Source of the DNA: Frigidibacter sp. ROC022
GTDB taxonomy: Bacteria > Pseudomonadota > Alphaproteobacteria > Rhodobacterales > Rhodobacteraceae
Reading direction: 5' to 3'
DNA length: 64,000 bases
Assembly: GCF_024723735.1 (NCBI RefSeq)
Contig: NZ_JANQDU010000002.1
Location: 248,001-312,000 of the forward strand
Every line of letters begins with the position of its first letter. Within the stretch, counting starts at the first letter, position 1. This document shows, in pieces, positions 1 to 8,916 of the stretch. The notes below the pieces were generated by a model. That model worked only from the letters and a program-made list of their open reading frames with translations, was not told the DNA's origin and searched no databases. The position numbers and the translations under genes were made by a program.

Positions 1-894
1 CTGGATGCCCTGGCCGAGGCCGGGATGAACCGCGCTTCGATCGGGGTGCAGGACTTCGACCCCGAGATCCAGAAGGCGATCGGTCGCCAGCAAAGCTACG
101 AGCTGACCGCCAGCACCGTCGAAGCGATCCGGGCCCGGGGCGTGACCAGCCTCAACATGGACCTGCTCTATGGTCTGCCCTTCCAGACCGTGGAGCGGAT
201 TTCGGACGGCGTCCGGAAGGTGCTGTCGCTGCGGCCGGACCGGGTTGCGCTCTATGGCTATGCGCATGTGCCCTGGATGGCGCGGCGCCAGGGCCTGATC
301 CCGGCCGAGGCGCTGCCGCCGCCGGAAGCCCGGCTGGAACTGTCCACGACGGCCGAGCATCTGTTCACCGAGGCCGGCTATCAGGCGGTGGGCATCGACC
401 ATTTCGCCCTGCCCGGCGACGGTCTGGCCACGGCGGCGCGGGAAGGCCGACTGCGGCGCAACTTCCAGGGCTATACCGATGATACCGCGGCCACGCTGAT
501 CGGGCTGGGCGCCTCGGCGATCTCGCGCTATCCGCAGGGCTATGCACAGAACCTCTCGGCCACCGGCGCCTATCAGGCGACGGTCCGGCGCGGCAGTCTG
601 GCCACCGCGCGGGGCCACGCCTTCGCCGGAGAGGACCGTCTTCGGGGCCGGATCATCGAGGCGCTGATGTGCGATTTCCGCGCCGATCTGGAGGCGCTGT
701 CGCTGGAATGCGGTGCCGCACCGGGCCAGGCCCGGGCGCTGCTGGATGGTCTGGCCGAGGCCATGCCCGACACCACCCGGCTCGACGGCGACGTGCTGAC
801 CATCCTGCCCGATGCCCGCAGCCTGACACGGATCATCGCCCGCCATTTCGATGCCTATGCGGCGAAGCCGACGGGCTACAGCCAGGCGGTCTGA
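1..894 (+). CDS. hemN: Oxygen-independent coproporphyrinogen III oxidase, 3' part (truncated by window edge)
   Basis: The reading frame is open from base 1, so the true start lies upstream; the first internal Met codon is at 25. The visible part carries the post-radical-SAM region typical of HemN: GVQDFDPEIQKAIGRQQ near the beginning, the LNMDLLYGLPFQT segment, and ALYGYAHVPWM. HemN is a cytosolic radical SAM enzyme that decarboxylates coproporphyrinogen III to protoporphyrinogen IX in anaerobic haem synthesis. The CX3CX2C cluster motif would lie upstream and is not visible. The winged-helix-like C-terminus is intact and ends in TGA at 892-894. matB follows 90 bp downstream on the same strand. 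Confidence 0.93.
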   Translation: MDALAEAGMNRASIGVQDFDPEIQKAIGRQQSYELTASTVEAIRARGVTSLNMDLLYGLPFQTVERISDGVRKVLSLRPDRVALYGYAHVPWMARRQGLIPAEALPPPEARLELSTTAEHLFTEAGYQAVGIDHFALPGDGLATAAREGRLRRNFQGYTDDTAATLIGLGASAISRYPQGYAQNLSATGAYQATVRRGSLATARGHAFAGEDRLRGRIIEALMCDFRADLEALSLECGAAPGQARALLDGLAEAMPDTTRLDGDVLTILPDARSLTRIIARHFDAYAAKPTGYSQAV

Positions 895-984
895 ACAGAG
901 CGGGCGATACGGCCGGCCCGGTGTCTTTTTCGGATTCATCCTCTGGCGCGTCTGCGCTAGAACTCCGCCAGGGAGACTCCAACA

Positions 985-2493
985 ATGACAAATCCGCTCT
1001 ACGACCGGCTGTTCGGCCAGCATCTGGGCAACGACCGCGCGTTCCTGATCCTGCCGGACGGCAGCACCATCAGCTTCGACGGCTTCCTGCGCATGGCCCA
1101 TCGCTATGCCAACCTGCTGACCGCCCGGGGGCTGGCGCCCGGTGACCGCGTCGCGATGCAGGTTCCGAAGTCGCCCGAGGCGCTGGCGGTCACTGCCGCG
1201 GCCGTCGCGGCCGGGATCGTGTTCCTGCCGCTGAACACCGCCTATACGGCCCCCGAGCTCGACTATTTCATCGGCAACTCCGGTGCCGGGCTGGTGCTCT
1301 GCGATCCGGCCTCCGAGTCCGCGCTGGCGCCGATCGCCAGTCGCCACGGCGCCAGCCTGATGACCCTGGGCGCCAAGGGCGAGGGCAGCTTCCCCGCCGC
1401 CGCGGAGGGCCTGCCCGAGACCTTCGCCCCGGTCGAGCGGACCCGCGAAGACCTGGCGGCGCTGCTCTATACCTCGGGCACCACCGGGCGCTCGAAGGGC
1501 GCGATGCTGACCCAGAACAACCTGCTGTCGAATGCCGAAGCCCTGGCCGATCTCTGGCGCTTCACCCGCGACGACGTGCTGCTGCACGCCCTGCCGATCT
1601 TCCATACCCACGGGCTGTTCGTGGCGACCAATACCTGCCTGCTGGCTGGCGCGCAGATGATCCTGATGCCGAAGTTCAACACCGCCGAAGCGTTACGCCT
1701 GTTGCCGCAGGCGACCGTGATGATGGGGGTGCCGACCTTCTACACGAGGCTTCTGGACGATCCCGGCTTCGACCGCGCCGCGACCGCGCACATGCGGCTG
1801 TTCGTGTCCGGCTCGGCCCCGCTGCTGGCCGACACCCATCGCCAGTTCGAGGACCGGACCGGGCACCGCATTCTCGAACGCTACGGCATGACCGAAACCA
1901 ACATGACCTGCTCGAACCCCTATGAAGGCGAACGGCGGCCGGGCACCGTCGGCTTTGCCCTTCCCGAGGTCGAGATCCGGGTCTGCGACCCCTCCGGCAA
2001 GGAACTGCCGCAGGGAGAGATCGGCACCCTGGAGGTGCGCGGCCCGAACGTGTTTTCCGGCTATTGGCAGATGCCCGAAAAGACCGCTGCCGAGTTCCGC
2101 CCGGACGGGTTCTTCATCACCGGCGACCTGTCCCGGATCGACGCCGACGGCTATGTGCATATCGTCGGACGCGGCAAGGACCTGATCATCTCGGGCGGTT
2201 TCAACGTCTATCCGAAAGAGATCGAGGAACTGCTCGACGCGCAGCCGGGCGTTCTGGAAAGTGCGGTCATCGGGGTGCCGCATCCGGACTTCGGGGAAGT
2301 GGCCGTGGGGCTTCTGGCACGCGAGCCGGGCGCAGCGCCCGATCTGGCGGCGATCGAGGCCGATCTTGCCGCGAAACTGGCCCGGTTCAAGCATCCGAAA
2401 CGGCTGATCGTGGTCGACGAATTGCCACGCAACACGATGGGCAAGGTCCAGAAGGCGGCGCTGCGGGCCGAACATGCCGGGCTCTTCGCCTGA
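985..2493 (+). CDS. matB: Malonyl-CoA synthetase (acyl-CoA ligase, ANL superfamily)
   Basis: A 502-aa ANL-superfamily ligase. The P-loop motif LLYTSGTTGRSKGA lies near residue 160. The A5-type motif ERYGMTETNM and the hinge region TGDLSRIDADGYVHIVGRGKD follow, with the catalytic Lys motif near the end (NTMGKVQKAAL). The overall sequence matches MatB-type enzymes, which activate malonate with ATP and CoA to malonyl-CoA in the cytosol; assignment of malonate over other short acids is from family resemblance. The ATG at 985 is preceded by GGGAG at 971-975. There is no malonyl-CoA decarboxylase next to it here; the upstream neighbour is hemN. Confidence 0.85.
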   Translation: MTNPLYDRLFGQHLGNDRAFLILPDGSTISFDGFLRMAHRYANLLTARGLAPGDRVAMQVPKSPEALAVTAAAVAAGIVFLPLNTAYTAPELDYFIGNSGAGLVLCDPASESALAPIASRHGASLMTLGAKGEGSFPAAAEGLPETFAPVERTREDLAALLYTSGTTGRSKGAMLTQNNLLSNAEALADLWRFTRDDVLLHALPIFHTHGLFVATNTCLLAGAQMILMPKFNTAEALRLLPQATVMMGVPTFYTRLLDDPGFDRAATAHMRLFVSGSAPLLADTHRQFEDRTGHRILERYGMTETNMTCSNPYEGERRPGTVGFALPEVEIRVCDPSGKELPQGEIGTLEVRGPNVFSGYWQMPEKTAAEFRPDGFFITGDLSRIDADGYVHIVGRGKDLIISGGFNVYPKEIEELLDAQPGVLESAVIGVPHPDFGEVAVGLLAREPGAAPDLAAIEADLAAKLARFKHPKRLIVVDELPRNTMGKVQKAALRAEHAGLFA

Positions 2494-2520
2494 CAAGGGT
2501 CCGGGGGCCGAACGGCAAAC

Positions 2521-2550
2521 GGCCAGCCCGTTTCGGGGCTGGCCGCCGTT
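2521..2550. terminator. Rho-independent terminator between matB and the YbjN gene
   Basis: A perfect 9-bp stem (GGCCAGCCC at 2521-2529 with GGGCTGGCC at 2536-2544), followed by GCCGTTTTCC. It sits between two convergent genes and could serve both. Confidence 0.7.
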
Positions 2551-2567
2551 TTCCTTGGTGGCGCGGG

Positions 2568-3194
2568 TCAGACGCCGATCATTTCCTCGAAGCTCGGCAT
2601 GATCACGGTCCAGAGCCGCACATATTCCAGGAAGGTCCGCTTATCCAGGCCGCCGTCGCGAACCAGGATGTCCATCATCATGCGCGGCTGGCCGTCCTTG
2701 TTGGTGAAGGCGCGGATATAGCGGAAGTCGTTGTTGAACTGGTCAACCTGCTCCAGCGTCGGCTTTCGGTCGAGCGAATAGGACACATAGAATTCCAGCC
2801 CCAGGCAGCCGGACGAGGCCTGGCAGTCGAGGAACAAAATCCAGTAGGTCGATTTGCTGGCGGTGCCGATGATCTTGGGGTTGCCCTGATCATCGGTGGT
2901 CAGCTCGGCCCGATAGCCGGCGTTCATCATCGCCTGCTGGATGCCGACCGGATCGTTGGCCAGAACCACCTCGAAGGCCGGTGCGGGCCCGGGGTTCTGA
3001 TTGGCGCCGGGGCCCGGCGGCGGGTTCGGGCTCTCGCCGCGGGTGATCGTCTTGGGCGCGTTGTCGCCGCCGCCGGCGATCGGCGCCTTGGGCTTGGGCG
3101 TCCAGCCCTTCACGTCATTCGATTGGGCAAATGCACTTCCTGAAGCCATGGACAGGATCAATGCGGCGCCGGCGAGGCTCTTGAAATTCATCAT
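2568..3194 (-). CDS. Secreted YbjN-domain protein
   Basis: A 208-aa protein with a clear Sec signal peptide (MMNFKSLAGAALILSMASG, then SAFAQ cleavage region), a Pro/Gly-rich linker around residues 45-70, and a YbjN-like domain to the C-terminus (VGIQQAMMNAGY, FYVSYSL, VDQFNNDFRYIRAF). YbjN-family proteins resemble secretion-chaperone folds, but their role outside enterobacteria is unclear, so no function is assigned. The start is a Met-Met pair at 3194/3191; a GGGAG lies 6 nt upstream of the first. It is convergent with matB and transcribed away from smc's 3' side, with its own promoter region at about 3195-3290. Confidence 0.75.
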   Translation of the reverse strand: MMNFKSLAGAALILSMASGSAFAQSNDVKGWTPKPKAPIAGGGDNAPKTITRGESPNPPPGPGANQNPGPAPAFEVVLANDPVGIQQAMMNAGYRAELTTDDQGNPKIIGTASKSTYWILFLDCQASSGCLGLEFYVSYSLDRKPTLEQVDQFNNDFRYIRAFTNKDGQPRMMMDILVRDGGLDKRTFLEYVRLWTVIMPSFEEMIGV

Positions 3195-3293
3195 AACAGT
3201 CTCCCTTCTCTGAAATTTATTTTCACCAACCCTTTCCCCCGGGTCAAATGAAAATGCCTGTCATATTACCAGATTGCCGGGAGTGCCCGGTAT

Positions 3294-6200
3294 TCAGGCC
3301 ACCAGGGCTTCGGCCTTCTTCAGGTCCACCGAGACCAGCTGACTGACGCCCTTTTCCCCCATGGTCACGCCGAACAGCCGATCCATCCGGCTCATCGTCA
3401 CGGCATGGTGGGTAATGACCAGGAACCGGGTCTCGGTCTGCCGGGTCATCTCGTCGAGCAGGTCGCAGAAACGGGTGACATTGGCGTCGTCGAGCGGCGC
3501 GTCGACCTCGTCCAGCACGCAGATCGGCGCCGGGTTGGCCAGGAACACGGCAAAGATCAGCGCCATCGCGGTCAAGGTCTGTTCACCGCCCGACAGCAGG
3601 CTGAGCGTCGAAAGCTTCTTGCCCGGCGGCATGCAGAGGATCTCCAGCCCGGCCTCCAGCGGATCGTCGCTTTCGACCAGGGTCAGCCGCGCTTCGCCAC
3701 CGCCGAAGAGATGGGTGAAGAGACGCCGGAAATTGTTGTTGACCTGTTCGAAGGCGGTCAGCAGGCGTTCCCGCCCCTCGCGGTTCAGGCTTGCGATCCC
3801 GGCCCGCAGCTTGGCCACCGCCGATTCCAGATCGGCCTTTTCCGAGACCAGGGAGTCATGCTCGTCCTGCACCGATTTCGCGTCTTCCTCGGCCCGCAGG
3901 TTCACCGCGCCCAGTGCCTCGCGTGAGCGTTTCAGGCGGTTGACCTCGGCCTCGATCGCCTCGGCCCCCGGCATCGTCTCGGGGTCGGCGTCCAGCGTGT
4001 CGAGCAGCGCCGCCGGGTCGAGATCCAGATCCTCGGCAATCCGCGCCTCGGCCAGGGCAACGGTTTCGCGGGCGGCTTCGCTGCGGGCCTCGGCACGGGC
4101 CCGGGATTCGCGCGCCTCGCCGGCCAGCTTTTCCGCCTCGCGCTCGGCCAGCGTCGCCTCGCGCAGCGTGGTTTCGGCGGCGGCCAGGGCATCGGCGGCG
4201 GCCTTGCGGCGGGCCTCGGCGCTTTCGAGCTTGTCGGTCAGTTCCGCCCGCCGCGCCGCGATGGCGTCCGGCACGTCGCTGGCCTCGGCCAGTTCCGCCT
4301 CGGAGGCCGCCTTGCGCTCGCCCAGTTCGGCGATCCGCCGCCCGGCATTGTCCAGCCGCCCCTGCCAACTGGCCAGTTCCTTGGCCACCTCGCCCCGGCG
4401 CCGCGCCCTTGCCTCGCCGTCGCGCTTCAGCTCATCATGCGCGGCCCGCCGGGTCAGCATGGTGACCCGCGCCGCCTCGACGGTCATCTTGACCTCTTCG
4501 ACCTCGGCCCGCTTCGCGTCGAGATCGGGCAGCGCCGCCAGTGCCGCCTCGGCCTCGGCCAGCCGCTGCCGCGCCGCGCGGGTCTCGTCCTCGTGCCGCC
4601 GCACCGCCAGCTTCAGGCTTTCGACCTTGCCCGCCGCGATGTTGCGGTCGGCTTCCAGATGCGACAACCGGCGCGCCGCCTCGCCCTGTTTCCGGTCGGC
4701 CTCGCGCCGTGCTTCGCGGGCCTTGGCATCGGCCTCGGTCAAGGCCGCCAGCCGCCGCTTCAGCTCGTCATGCGCCTGGCCAAAACCCTCTGCGCGGGCC
4801 TTGGCCTGCTCGCGCTCCTGCTTCAGCTGCTCGACCCGGTTCAGCTGCTGCAACCGCAGGGCCGCCGCCGAGGGCGCATCCTCGGCCGCCGCGCGGAATC
4901 CGTCCCAACGCCAGAGATCGCCCTCGACGCTCACCAGCCGCTGCCCCGGAAGAAGCTGCGCCTGCAGGGCGGCGCCCTTGTCGGCATCGACCAGCCCGAC
5001 CTGCGCGATCCGGCGCCGCAGCGCCTCGGGCACCTTCACCTGCGCCGCCAGCGGCTCGACGCCTGCCGGCAGGGCCTGCGCCGCCTCGTAATCCGGCAGA
5101 TCGGCCCAGCCCGAGCGCCGCCCCTCGGCCAGCAGGGGCGCCCGCAGATCATCCGCCAGGGCCGCGCCGATGGCCTTTTCATAGCCCGGCGCCACGCTCA
5201 GCAGGTCCAGCACCTGCCCGTCCTCGGCGGTGTCGCGGTCCAGCAGCCGGGCCAGCGCCGCCACCTCGGCCGAGAGCGCGTTCAGCTCGCCCTCGGCTTC
5301 CGAGCGCGCCGCCCGGGCGTCGGCCTCGCGGCTCTGCGCCTCGGCCCGGGCCACATCGGCCTCGGCCAGCACGGTTTCGGCATGGGCTGCCAGTGCCTGC
5401 GCCTCAGCCACCTCGGCTTCGGCCTCGGCGAAACCTTCGGCGGCGCGGGCCAGCGCGGCCTCCGCCTCGGCCCGCTGCGCCCGGGCCTTTTCGGCATCCG
5501 CCTCGCCCTGCGCCACGGTCTTGCGGCTGTCCTCGACCAGCCGGGCCGCCGACTGATGCCGGGCCGAGAGCCGCCCGACCTCGTCATTCAGATCGCGCAA
5601 CGTGTCCTCGCGAGCGCCCATCACCTCGCCCGCCGCCCGTGCCGCTTCGGCGGCTTCGGCCAGCCGCGCCTCGTGCCCCTCCGACGCCGCGTCCAGCGCC
5701 TCGGCCTCTTCCCGCAGGCCGCGCATCGTCTCGCCCGCGTCGCGGTTCAGCGCCTCTTCGCGCTCGATGTCCCGCGTCAGCTGCACGATCCGGCCCTCCA
5801 GCGCCTGCATCGCCTGCCGCGCCTGGGTCTCCTGGCCGGCCAATGTGTCGCGCTCGACCACCAGCCGCTGCAACACCGCCCCGGCAATCGCCTCTTCCTC
5901 GCGCAGCGGCGGCAGGGCGGCTTCGGCAGCCTCGCGCGCGACCCCGGCCTCGCGCGCCGCGCGTTCGGCCTGGCCCGCCGCCTGCAAACGGTCGCGCAGC
6001 AGCGCCTCGGCCTCGGCCCGGGCCTGGTCGGCCTCGCGCCAGCGCCGGTAGAGCAACATCCCCTCGGCCCGCCGCAGGTCATTGCCGATCTCGCGGTAGC
6101 GCGCCGCCTGTCGCGCCTGCCGGGCCAGGCTGACCAGCTGCGCCGCCAACTGCTCGATCACGTCCTCGACCCGCAGCAGATTGGCCTCGGTGCCCTTCAG

Positions 6201-6749
6201 CTTCAGCTCGGCCTCGTGGCGCCGGGCATAGAGCCCGGAAATCCCCGCCGCTTCCTCCAGGATCATCCGCCGCGCCTTCGGCTTGGCATTGATCAGCTCG
6301 CTGATCTGCCCCTGCCGGACCAGCGCCGGGCTGTGCGCCCCGGTCGAGGCATCGGCGAACAGCATCTGCACGTCGCGGGCCCGGACGTCCTTGGTATTGA
6401 CCTTGTAGGCCGAACCGGCATCGCGGGTGATCCGCCGCACGATCTCGATCGTGTCGGCATCGTTGAAGCCCGAGGGCGCCAGCCGCTCCGAATTGTCGAC
6501 GGTCAGCGCCACCTCGGCAAAGTTCCGCGCCGGACGGCTGTTGGTGCCGGCGAAGATCACGTCTTCCATGCCGCCGCCGCGCATCGCGCTGGCCCGGTTC
6601 TCGCCCATCACCCAACGCAGCGCTTCCAGCAGGTTCGACTTGCCGCATCCGTTCGGACCGACCACGCCGGTCAGCCCGTCGGCGATCATCAGATCGGTCG
6701 GATCGACGAAACTCTTGAAGCCGTTCAGGCGAAGGCGGGTGAAACGCAT
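3294..6749 (-). CDS. smc: Chromosome segregation ATPase SMC
   Basis: A 1151-aa SMC protein. The start MRFTRLRLNGFKSF at 6749 is chosen because it is the conserved SMC N-terminus; the open frame continues far upstream as an artefact. Walker A is GPNGCGKS (residues 31-38), followed by long Ala/Glu/Arg-rich coiled coil. A hinge lies around residues 490-640 and a second coiled coil follows. The C-terminal head has the signature LLSGGEQTLTA and the Walker B segment ICVLDEVDAPLDD. SMC dimers with ScpAB load at parS and extrude loops to organise the chromosome; scpAB are not in the window. imuB is divergent, sharing a 210-bp promoter region. Confidence 0.97.
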   Translation of the reverse strand: MRFTRLRLNGFKSFVDPTDLMIADGLTGVVGPNGCGKSNLLEALRWVMGENRASAMRGGGMEDVIFAGTNSRPARNFAEVALTVDNSERLAPSGFNDADTIEIVRRITRDAGSAYKVNTKDVRARDVQMLFADASTGAHSPALVRQGQISELINAKPKARRMILEEAAGISGLYARRHEAELKLKGTEANLLRVEDVIEQLAAQLVSLARQARQAARYREIGNDLRRAEGMLLYRRWREADQARAEAEALLRDRLQAAGQAERAAREAGVAREAAEAALPPLREEEAIAGAVLQRLVVERDTLAGQETQARQAMQALEGRIVQLTRDIEREEALNRDAGETMRGLREEAEALDAASEGHEARLAEAAEAARAAGEVMGAREDTLRDLNDEVGRLSARHQSAARLVEDSRKTVAQGEADAEKARAQRAEAEAALARAAEGFAEAEAEVAEAQALAAHAETVLAEADVARAEAQSREADARAARSEAEGELNALSAEVAALARLLDRDTAEDGQVLDLLSVAPGYEKAIGAALADDLRAPLLAEGRRSGWADLPDYEAAQALPAGVEPLAAQVKVPEALRRRIAQVGLVDADKGAALQAQLLPGQRLVSVEGDLWRWDGFRAAAEDAPSAAALRLQQLNRVEQLKQEREQAKARAEGFGQAHDELKRRLAALTEADAKAREARREADRKQGEAARRLSHLEADRNIAAGKVESLKLAVRRHEDETRAARQRLAEAEAALAALPDLDAKRAEVEEVKMTVEAARVTMLTRRAAHDELKRDGEARARRRGEVAKELASWQGRLDNAGRRIAELGERKAASEAELAEASDVPDAIAARRAELTDKLESAEARRKAAADALAAAETTLREATLAEREAEKLAGEARESRARAEARSEAARETVALAEARIAEDLDLDPAALLDTLDADPETMPGAEAIEAEVNRLKRSREALGAVNLRAEEDAKSVQDEHDSLVSEKADLESAVAKLRAGIASLNREGRERLLTAFEQVNNNFRRLFTHLFGGGEARLTLVESDDPLEAGLEILCMPPGKKLSTLSLLSGGEQTLTAMALIFAVFLANPAPICVLDEVDAPLDDANVTRFCDLLDEMTRQTETRFLVITHHAVTMSRMDRLFGVTMGEKGVSQLVSVDLKKAEALVA

Positions 6750-6936
6750 GGGGGACCGGCTTTGCGGCTGGATGATTCCTGAGCGCGAACTGTCCGGCAC
6801 CGGACCGGGGCGAGTCAACATCCACCCACCGCATATAGGCTGTGACGCCAAGTTATCCCCAAGATATGAGGTTCTCCGGCCCGAATTGCCCGGCGGCCGA
6901 GCCGACTCGACTCGCGGATGCGGCGGCGCTAATCTG

Positions 6937-6951
6937 GAACAAAGAAAGAAC
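6937..6951. promoter_or_regulatory. SOS box (LexA site) upstream of imuB
   Basis: The sequence GAAC-AAAGAAA-GAAC is an exact match to the GAAC-N7-GAAC SOS box known for alphaproteobacterial LexA. It ends 8 bp before the ATG of imuB, a DNA-damage mutagenesis gene, so position and target agree. It is 186 bp from the divergent smc start, so control of smc is less likely. Confidence 0.85.
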
Positions 6952-6959
6952 ATCCAGCC

Positions 6960-8645
6960 ATGGCCCAACGCCGCATCCTGTCGCTTTGGTTTCCGCGCCT
7001 CGGCGCCGAACGGCTGCTGCGCCGCGCCGCGCCGGATCACGGCCCCTTCGCGGTGGTCGAGGACCGGGGAAATGCGCAGGTGCTCTGCAGCCTCTCTGCC
7101 GAGGCCGACCAGGCCGGGCTGCGCGAAGGCCAGCCGCTGCGCGATGCGCTGGCAATGTGCCCCGACCTGACGACAAGGCTGCGCAACCCGCAGGCCGAGC
7201 TGGACTTCCTGCGGGTGCTGCGCCGCTGGGCCGGGAAGTTCAGCCCCTGGGTCGCCGATCAGCCGCCGGCCTCGCTGCTGGTCGATCTGACCGGCTGCGC
7301 GCATCTGTTCGGCGGCGAAGAGGCGCTCCTGGCCCAGGCGGAAGAGGATTGCGCGGCCATGGGGCTGACGGTCCATGCCGGGATCGGCGACAGCCCCGGC
7401 GCGGCCTGGGCGCTGGCCCGCTTCGCCGGTCAGCCCGAGCGGCCGGGACGCAGCGGCGATGCCATCGACCAGGAGGCGCCGGCGACCCGGGCAAGGGCGG
7501 TGAAGCGGCGCAACTGGGAACGCGGCGGACCACCGCCCCGGCTGGCCGCGCCCGGCGCCCGGGCGGCCCGGATCGCGGCGCCGGGCCAGGCGCGGCAGGC
7601 GCTGGCCGGGCTGCCGGTGGCGGCGCTGCGGCTCGACCCCGAGGTGACGGCCTCGCTGGTCCGGCTGGGCCTGCGCCGGATCGGCGACCTGGCCGGAATG
7701 CCCCGCGCCGCCCTGGCCCGGCGGTTCGGCGCCGAACTCGGGCTGCGGCTGGACCAGGCCCTGGGCGTCGCGCCCGAGCCGATCTCTCCGGCCCGCGCAC
7801 CGCTGCATTTCGCGGTGCGGATGAGCTTCCCGGACCCGATCGGCACCGACGCCGACATTCTGGCCGGGATCGACCGGCTGCTGGCCCGGCTGTCGGAACG
7901 GCTGGTGGCGGCGGGGCGCGGCGCCCGGCGGCTGCGGCTTCAGGCCTACCGTGCCGACCAGTCCATGCAATGGGTCGAGGTCGGGCTGGCCCGTCCCTCG
8001 GCCGAGGCCGACCGGATCCGGCCGCTGCTGGTCCAGAAGCTCGGCGATATCGACCCCGGCTTCGGCATCGACTGCCTGCGGATCGAGGCGCATGTGACCG
8101 AGCCGGTGAAGGCCCGCCAGCATCGCGGCCATCTCGACGCCGCCGCCAGCGCCACCGCCCGGCAGGGCGCCGATACCGCGCTCGACGATCTGATCGGCAA
8201 GCTGGGAGCGCGGATCGGGCTCGAGGCGATCCTGCGCCTGCATCCCGCCGACAGCCATATCCCCGAAAAGGCGGTCAAGGTGCTGCCCGCCGCCTGGTCC
8301 GAGCCCGCCACCGACTGGCCCCGCCCCCCGGCGCCGCGGCCGCTGGTGCTCTGGCGGCCCGAGCCGGTGCAGGCCGAGGACCGCCCGACCCTGCCGCTGA
8401 CCTTCCGCTGGCGCCGCCGCACCCTGCGCACCCTGCGCGCCCGGGGACCGGAACGGATCGCGCCGGAATGGTGGCTGGACGAACCCGACTGGCGCAGCGG
8501 CGTGCGCGACTACTGGCGGGTGACGGTGACCGGGGCCGAAACCGGTATGGCCGGAGATGCCGCCGGGGGCGAGACCCTGTGGCTCTACTACGCCCATGGC
8601 GCCGCGATGTCCTCGGGCTGGTTCTGTCAGGGCAGCTTTGCCTAG
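6960..8645 (+). CDS. imuB: ImuB, Y-family polymerase-like mutagenesis protein
   Basis: A 561-aa Y-family (DinB-like) polymerase homologue of the ImuB class. It begins MAQRRILSLWFPRLGAERL, where catalytic Y-family members carry an Asp; this loss is typical of ImuB, which acts as an adaptor linking ImuA, DnaE2 and the beta clamp. The segment PPASLLVDLTGCAHLFGGEE and a helix-hairpin-helix-like region near residue 240 (VRLGLRRIGDLAGMPRAALARRFG) support the fold. The SOS box ends 8 bp before the ATG. The usual partner imuA is absent upstream (smc lies there), and dnaE2 is 32 kb away, so the classical operon is split in this genome. Confidence 0.9.
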   Translation: MAQRRILSLWFPRLGAERLLRRAAPDHGPFAVVEDRGNAQVLCSLSAEADQAGLREGQPLRDALAMCPDLTTRLRNPQAELDFLRVLRRWAGKFSPWVADQPPASLLVDLTGCAHLFGGEEALLAQAEEDCAAMGLTVHAGIGDSPGAAWALARFAGQPERPGRSGDAIDQEAPATRARAVKRRNWERGGPPPRLAAPGARAARIAAPGQARQALAGLPVAALRLDPEVTASLVRLGLRRIGDLAGMPRAALARRFGAELGLRLDQALGVAPEPISPARAPLHFAVRMSFPDPIGTDADILAGIDRLLARLSERLVAAGRGARRLRLQAYRADQSMQWVEVGLARPSAEADRIRPLLVQKLGDIDPGFGIDCLRIEAHVTEPVKARQHRGHLDAAASATARQGADTALDDLIGKLGARIGLEAILRLHPADSHIPEKAVKVLPAAWSEPATDWPRPPAPRPLVLWRPEPVQAEDRPTLPLTFRWRRRTLRTLRARGPERIAPEWWLDEPDWRSGVRDYWRVTVTGAETGMAGDAAGGETLWLYYAHGAAMSSGWFCQGSFA

Positions 8646-8678
8646 GGATCGGCATGCACCGGCCCCTGAACGACGAAA

Positions 8679-8700
8679 GCCCCCGCTTTTCAGCGGGGGC
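8679..8700 (+). terminator. Terminator hairpin after imuB
   Basis: A perfect 9-bp GC stem (GCCCCCGCT at 8679-8687, AGCGGGGGC at 8692-8700) with a TTTC loop lies 33 bp after the imuB stop. No long T-run follows on the + strand, so termination strength is uncertain. Confidence 0.6.
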
Positions 8701-8717
8701 CAGTCCCTCGATCGTCT

Positions 8718-8788
8718 CGACGAATGTCCCCGGTGCCGCAGACTGGGTGGGGGCAATTAAACCGCAGCACCGGGGTTAGCGTTCGTCG
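8718..8788. other. Unexplained structured intergenic segment (candidate small RNA)
   Basis: Two nested complementary blocks lie in an otherwise gene-free stretch (8646-8916). CGACGAA (8718-8724) pairs with TTCGTCG (8782-8788). CCCCGGTGCCGC (8728-8739) pairs with GCAGCACCGGGG (8764-8775), with one mismatch. A further perfect 7-bp hairpin (GGTTTCG at 8854-8860, CGAAACC at 8864-8870) lies just before DUF2794. No tRNA, tmRNA, RNase P or 6S consensus was recognised. It could be a small RNA or a 5' leader of the DUF2794 gene. Confidence 0.35.
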
Positions 8789-8916
8789 CTACAGGTCCTC
8801 TTATCCGGGCCGTCAGGGGCGAATCTGGGGTCGGTTCTGGGTCATAGACGGGTGGTTTCGTGGCGAAACCAAGGCAGCACTTGCCTTGTGGTTGTGGCGG
8901 GCGCAGTTTCGGAAAC

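Noticed and set aside
6750-8756. An N-terminal extension of the SMC frame of about 670 codons
   Set aside because: The conserved SMC N-terminus starts at 6749. The extension is low-complexity, overlaps imuB antisense and crosses the SOS box region.
6842-8779. Long + strand open frames overlapping imuB and the smc antisense (for example 645 and 781 codons)
   Set aside because: They are Arg/Pro/Ala-rich translations of the wrong frame or strand in GC-rich DNA, have no domain signatures, and overlap smc and imuB, which have complete motifs.
8700-8900. Possible 6S RNA, tmRNA or RNase P RNA
   Set aside because: The conserved bases of those RNAs (for example the RNase P AGAGGAAAGTCC-like start or a tmRNA T-arm) were not found; it is kept only as an unassigned structured segment.
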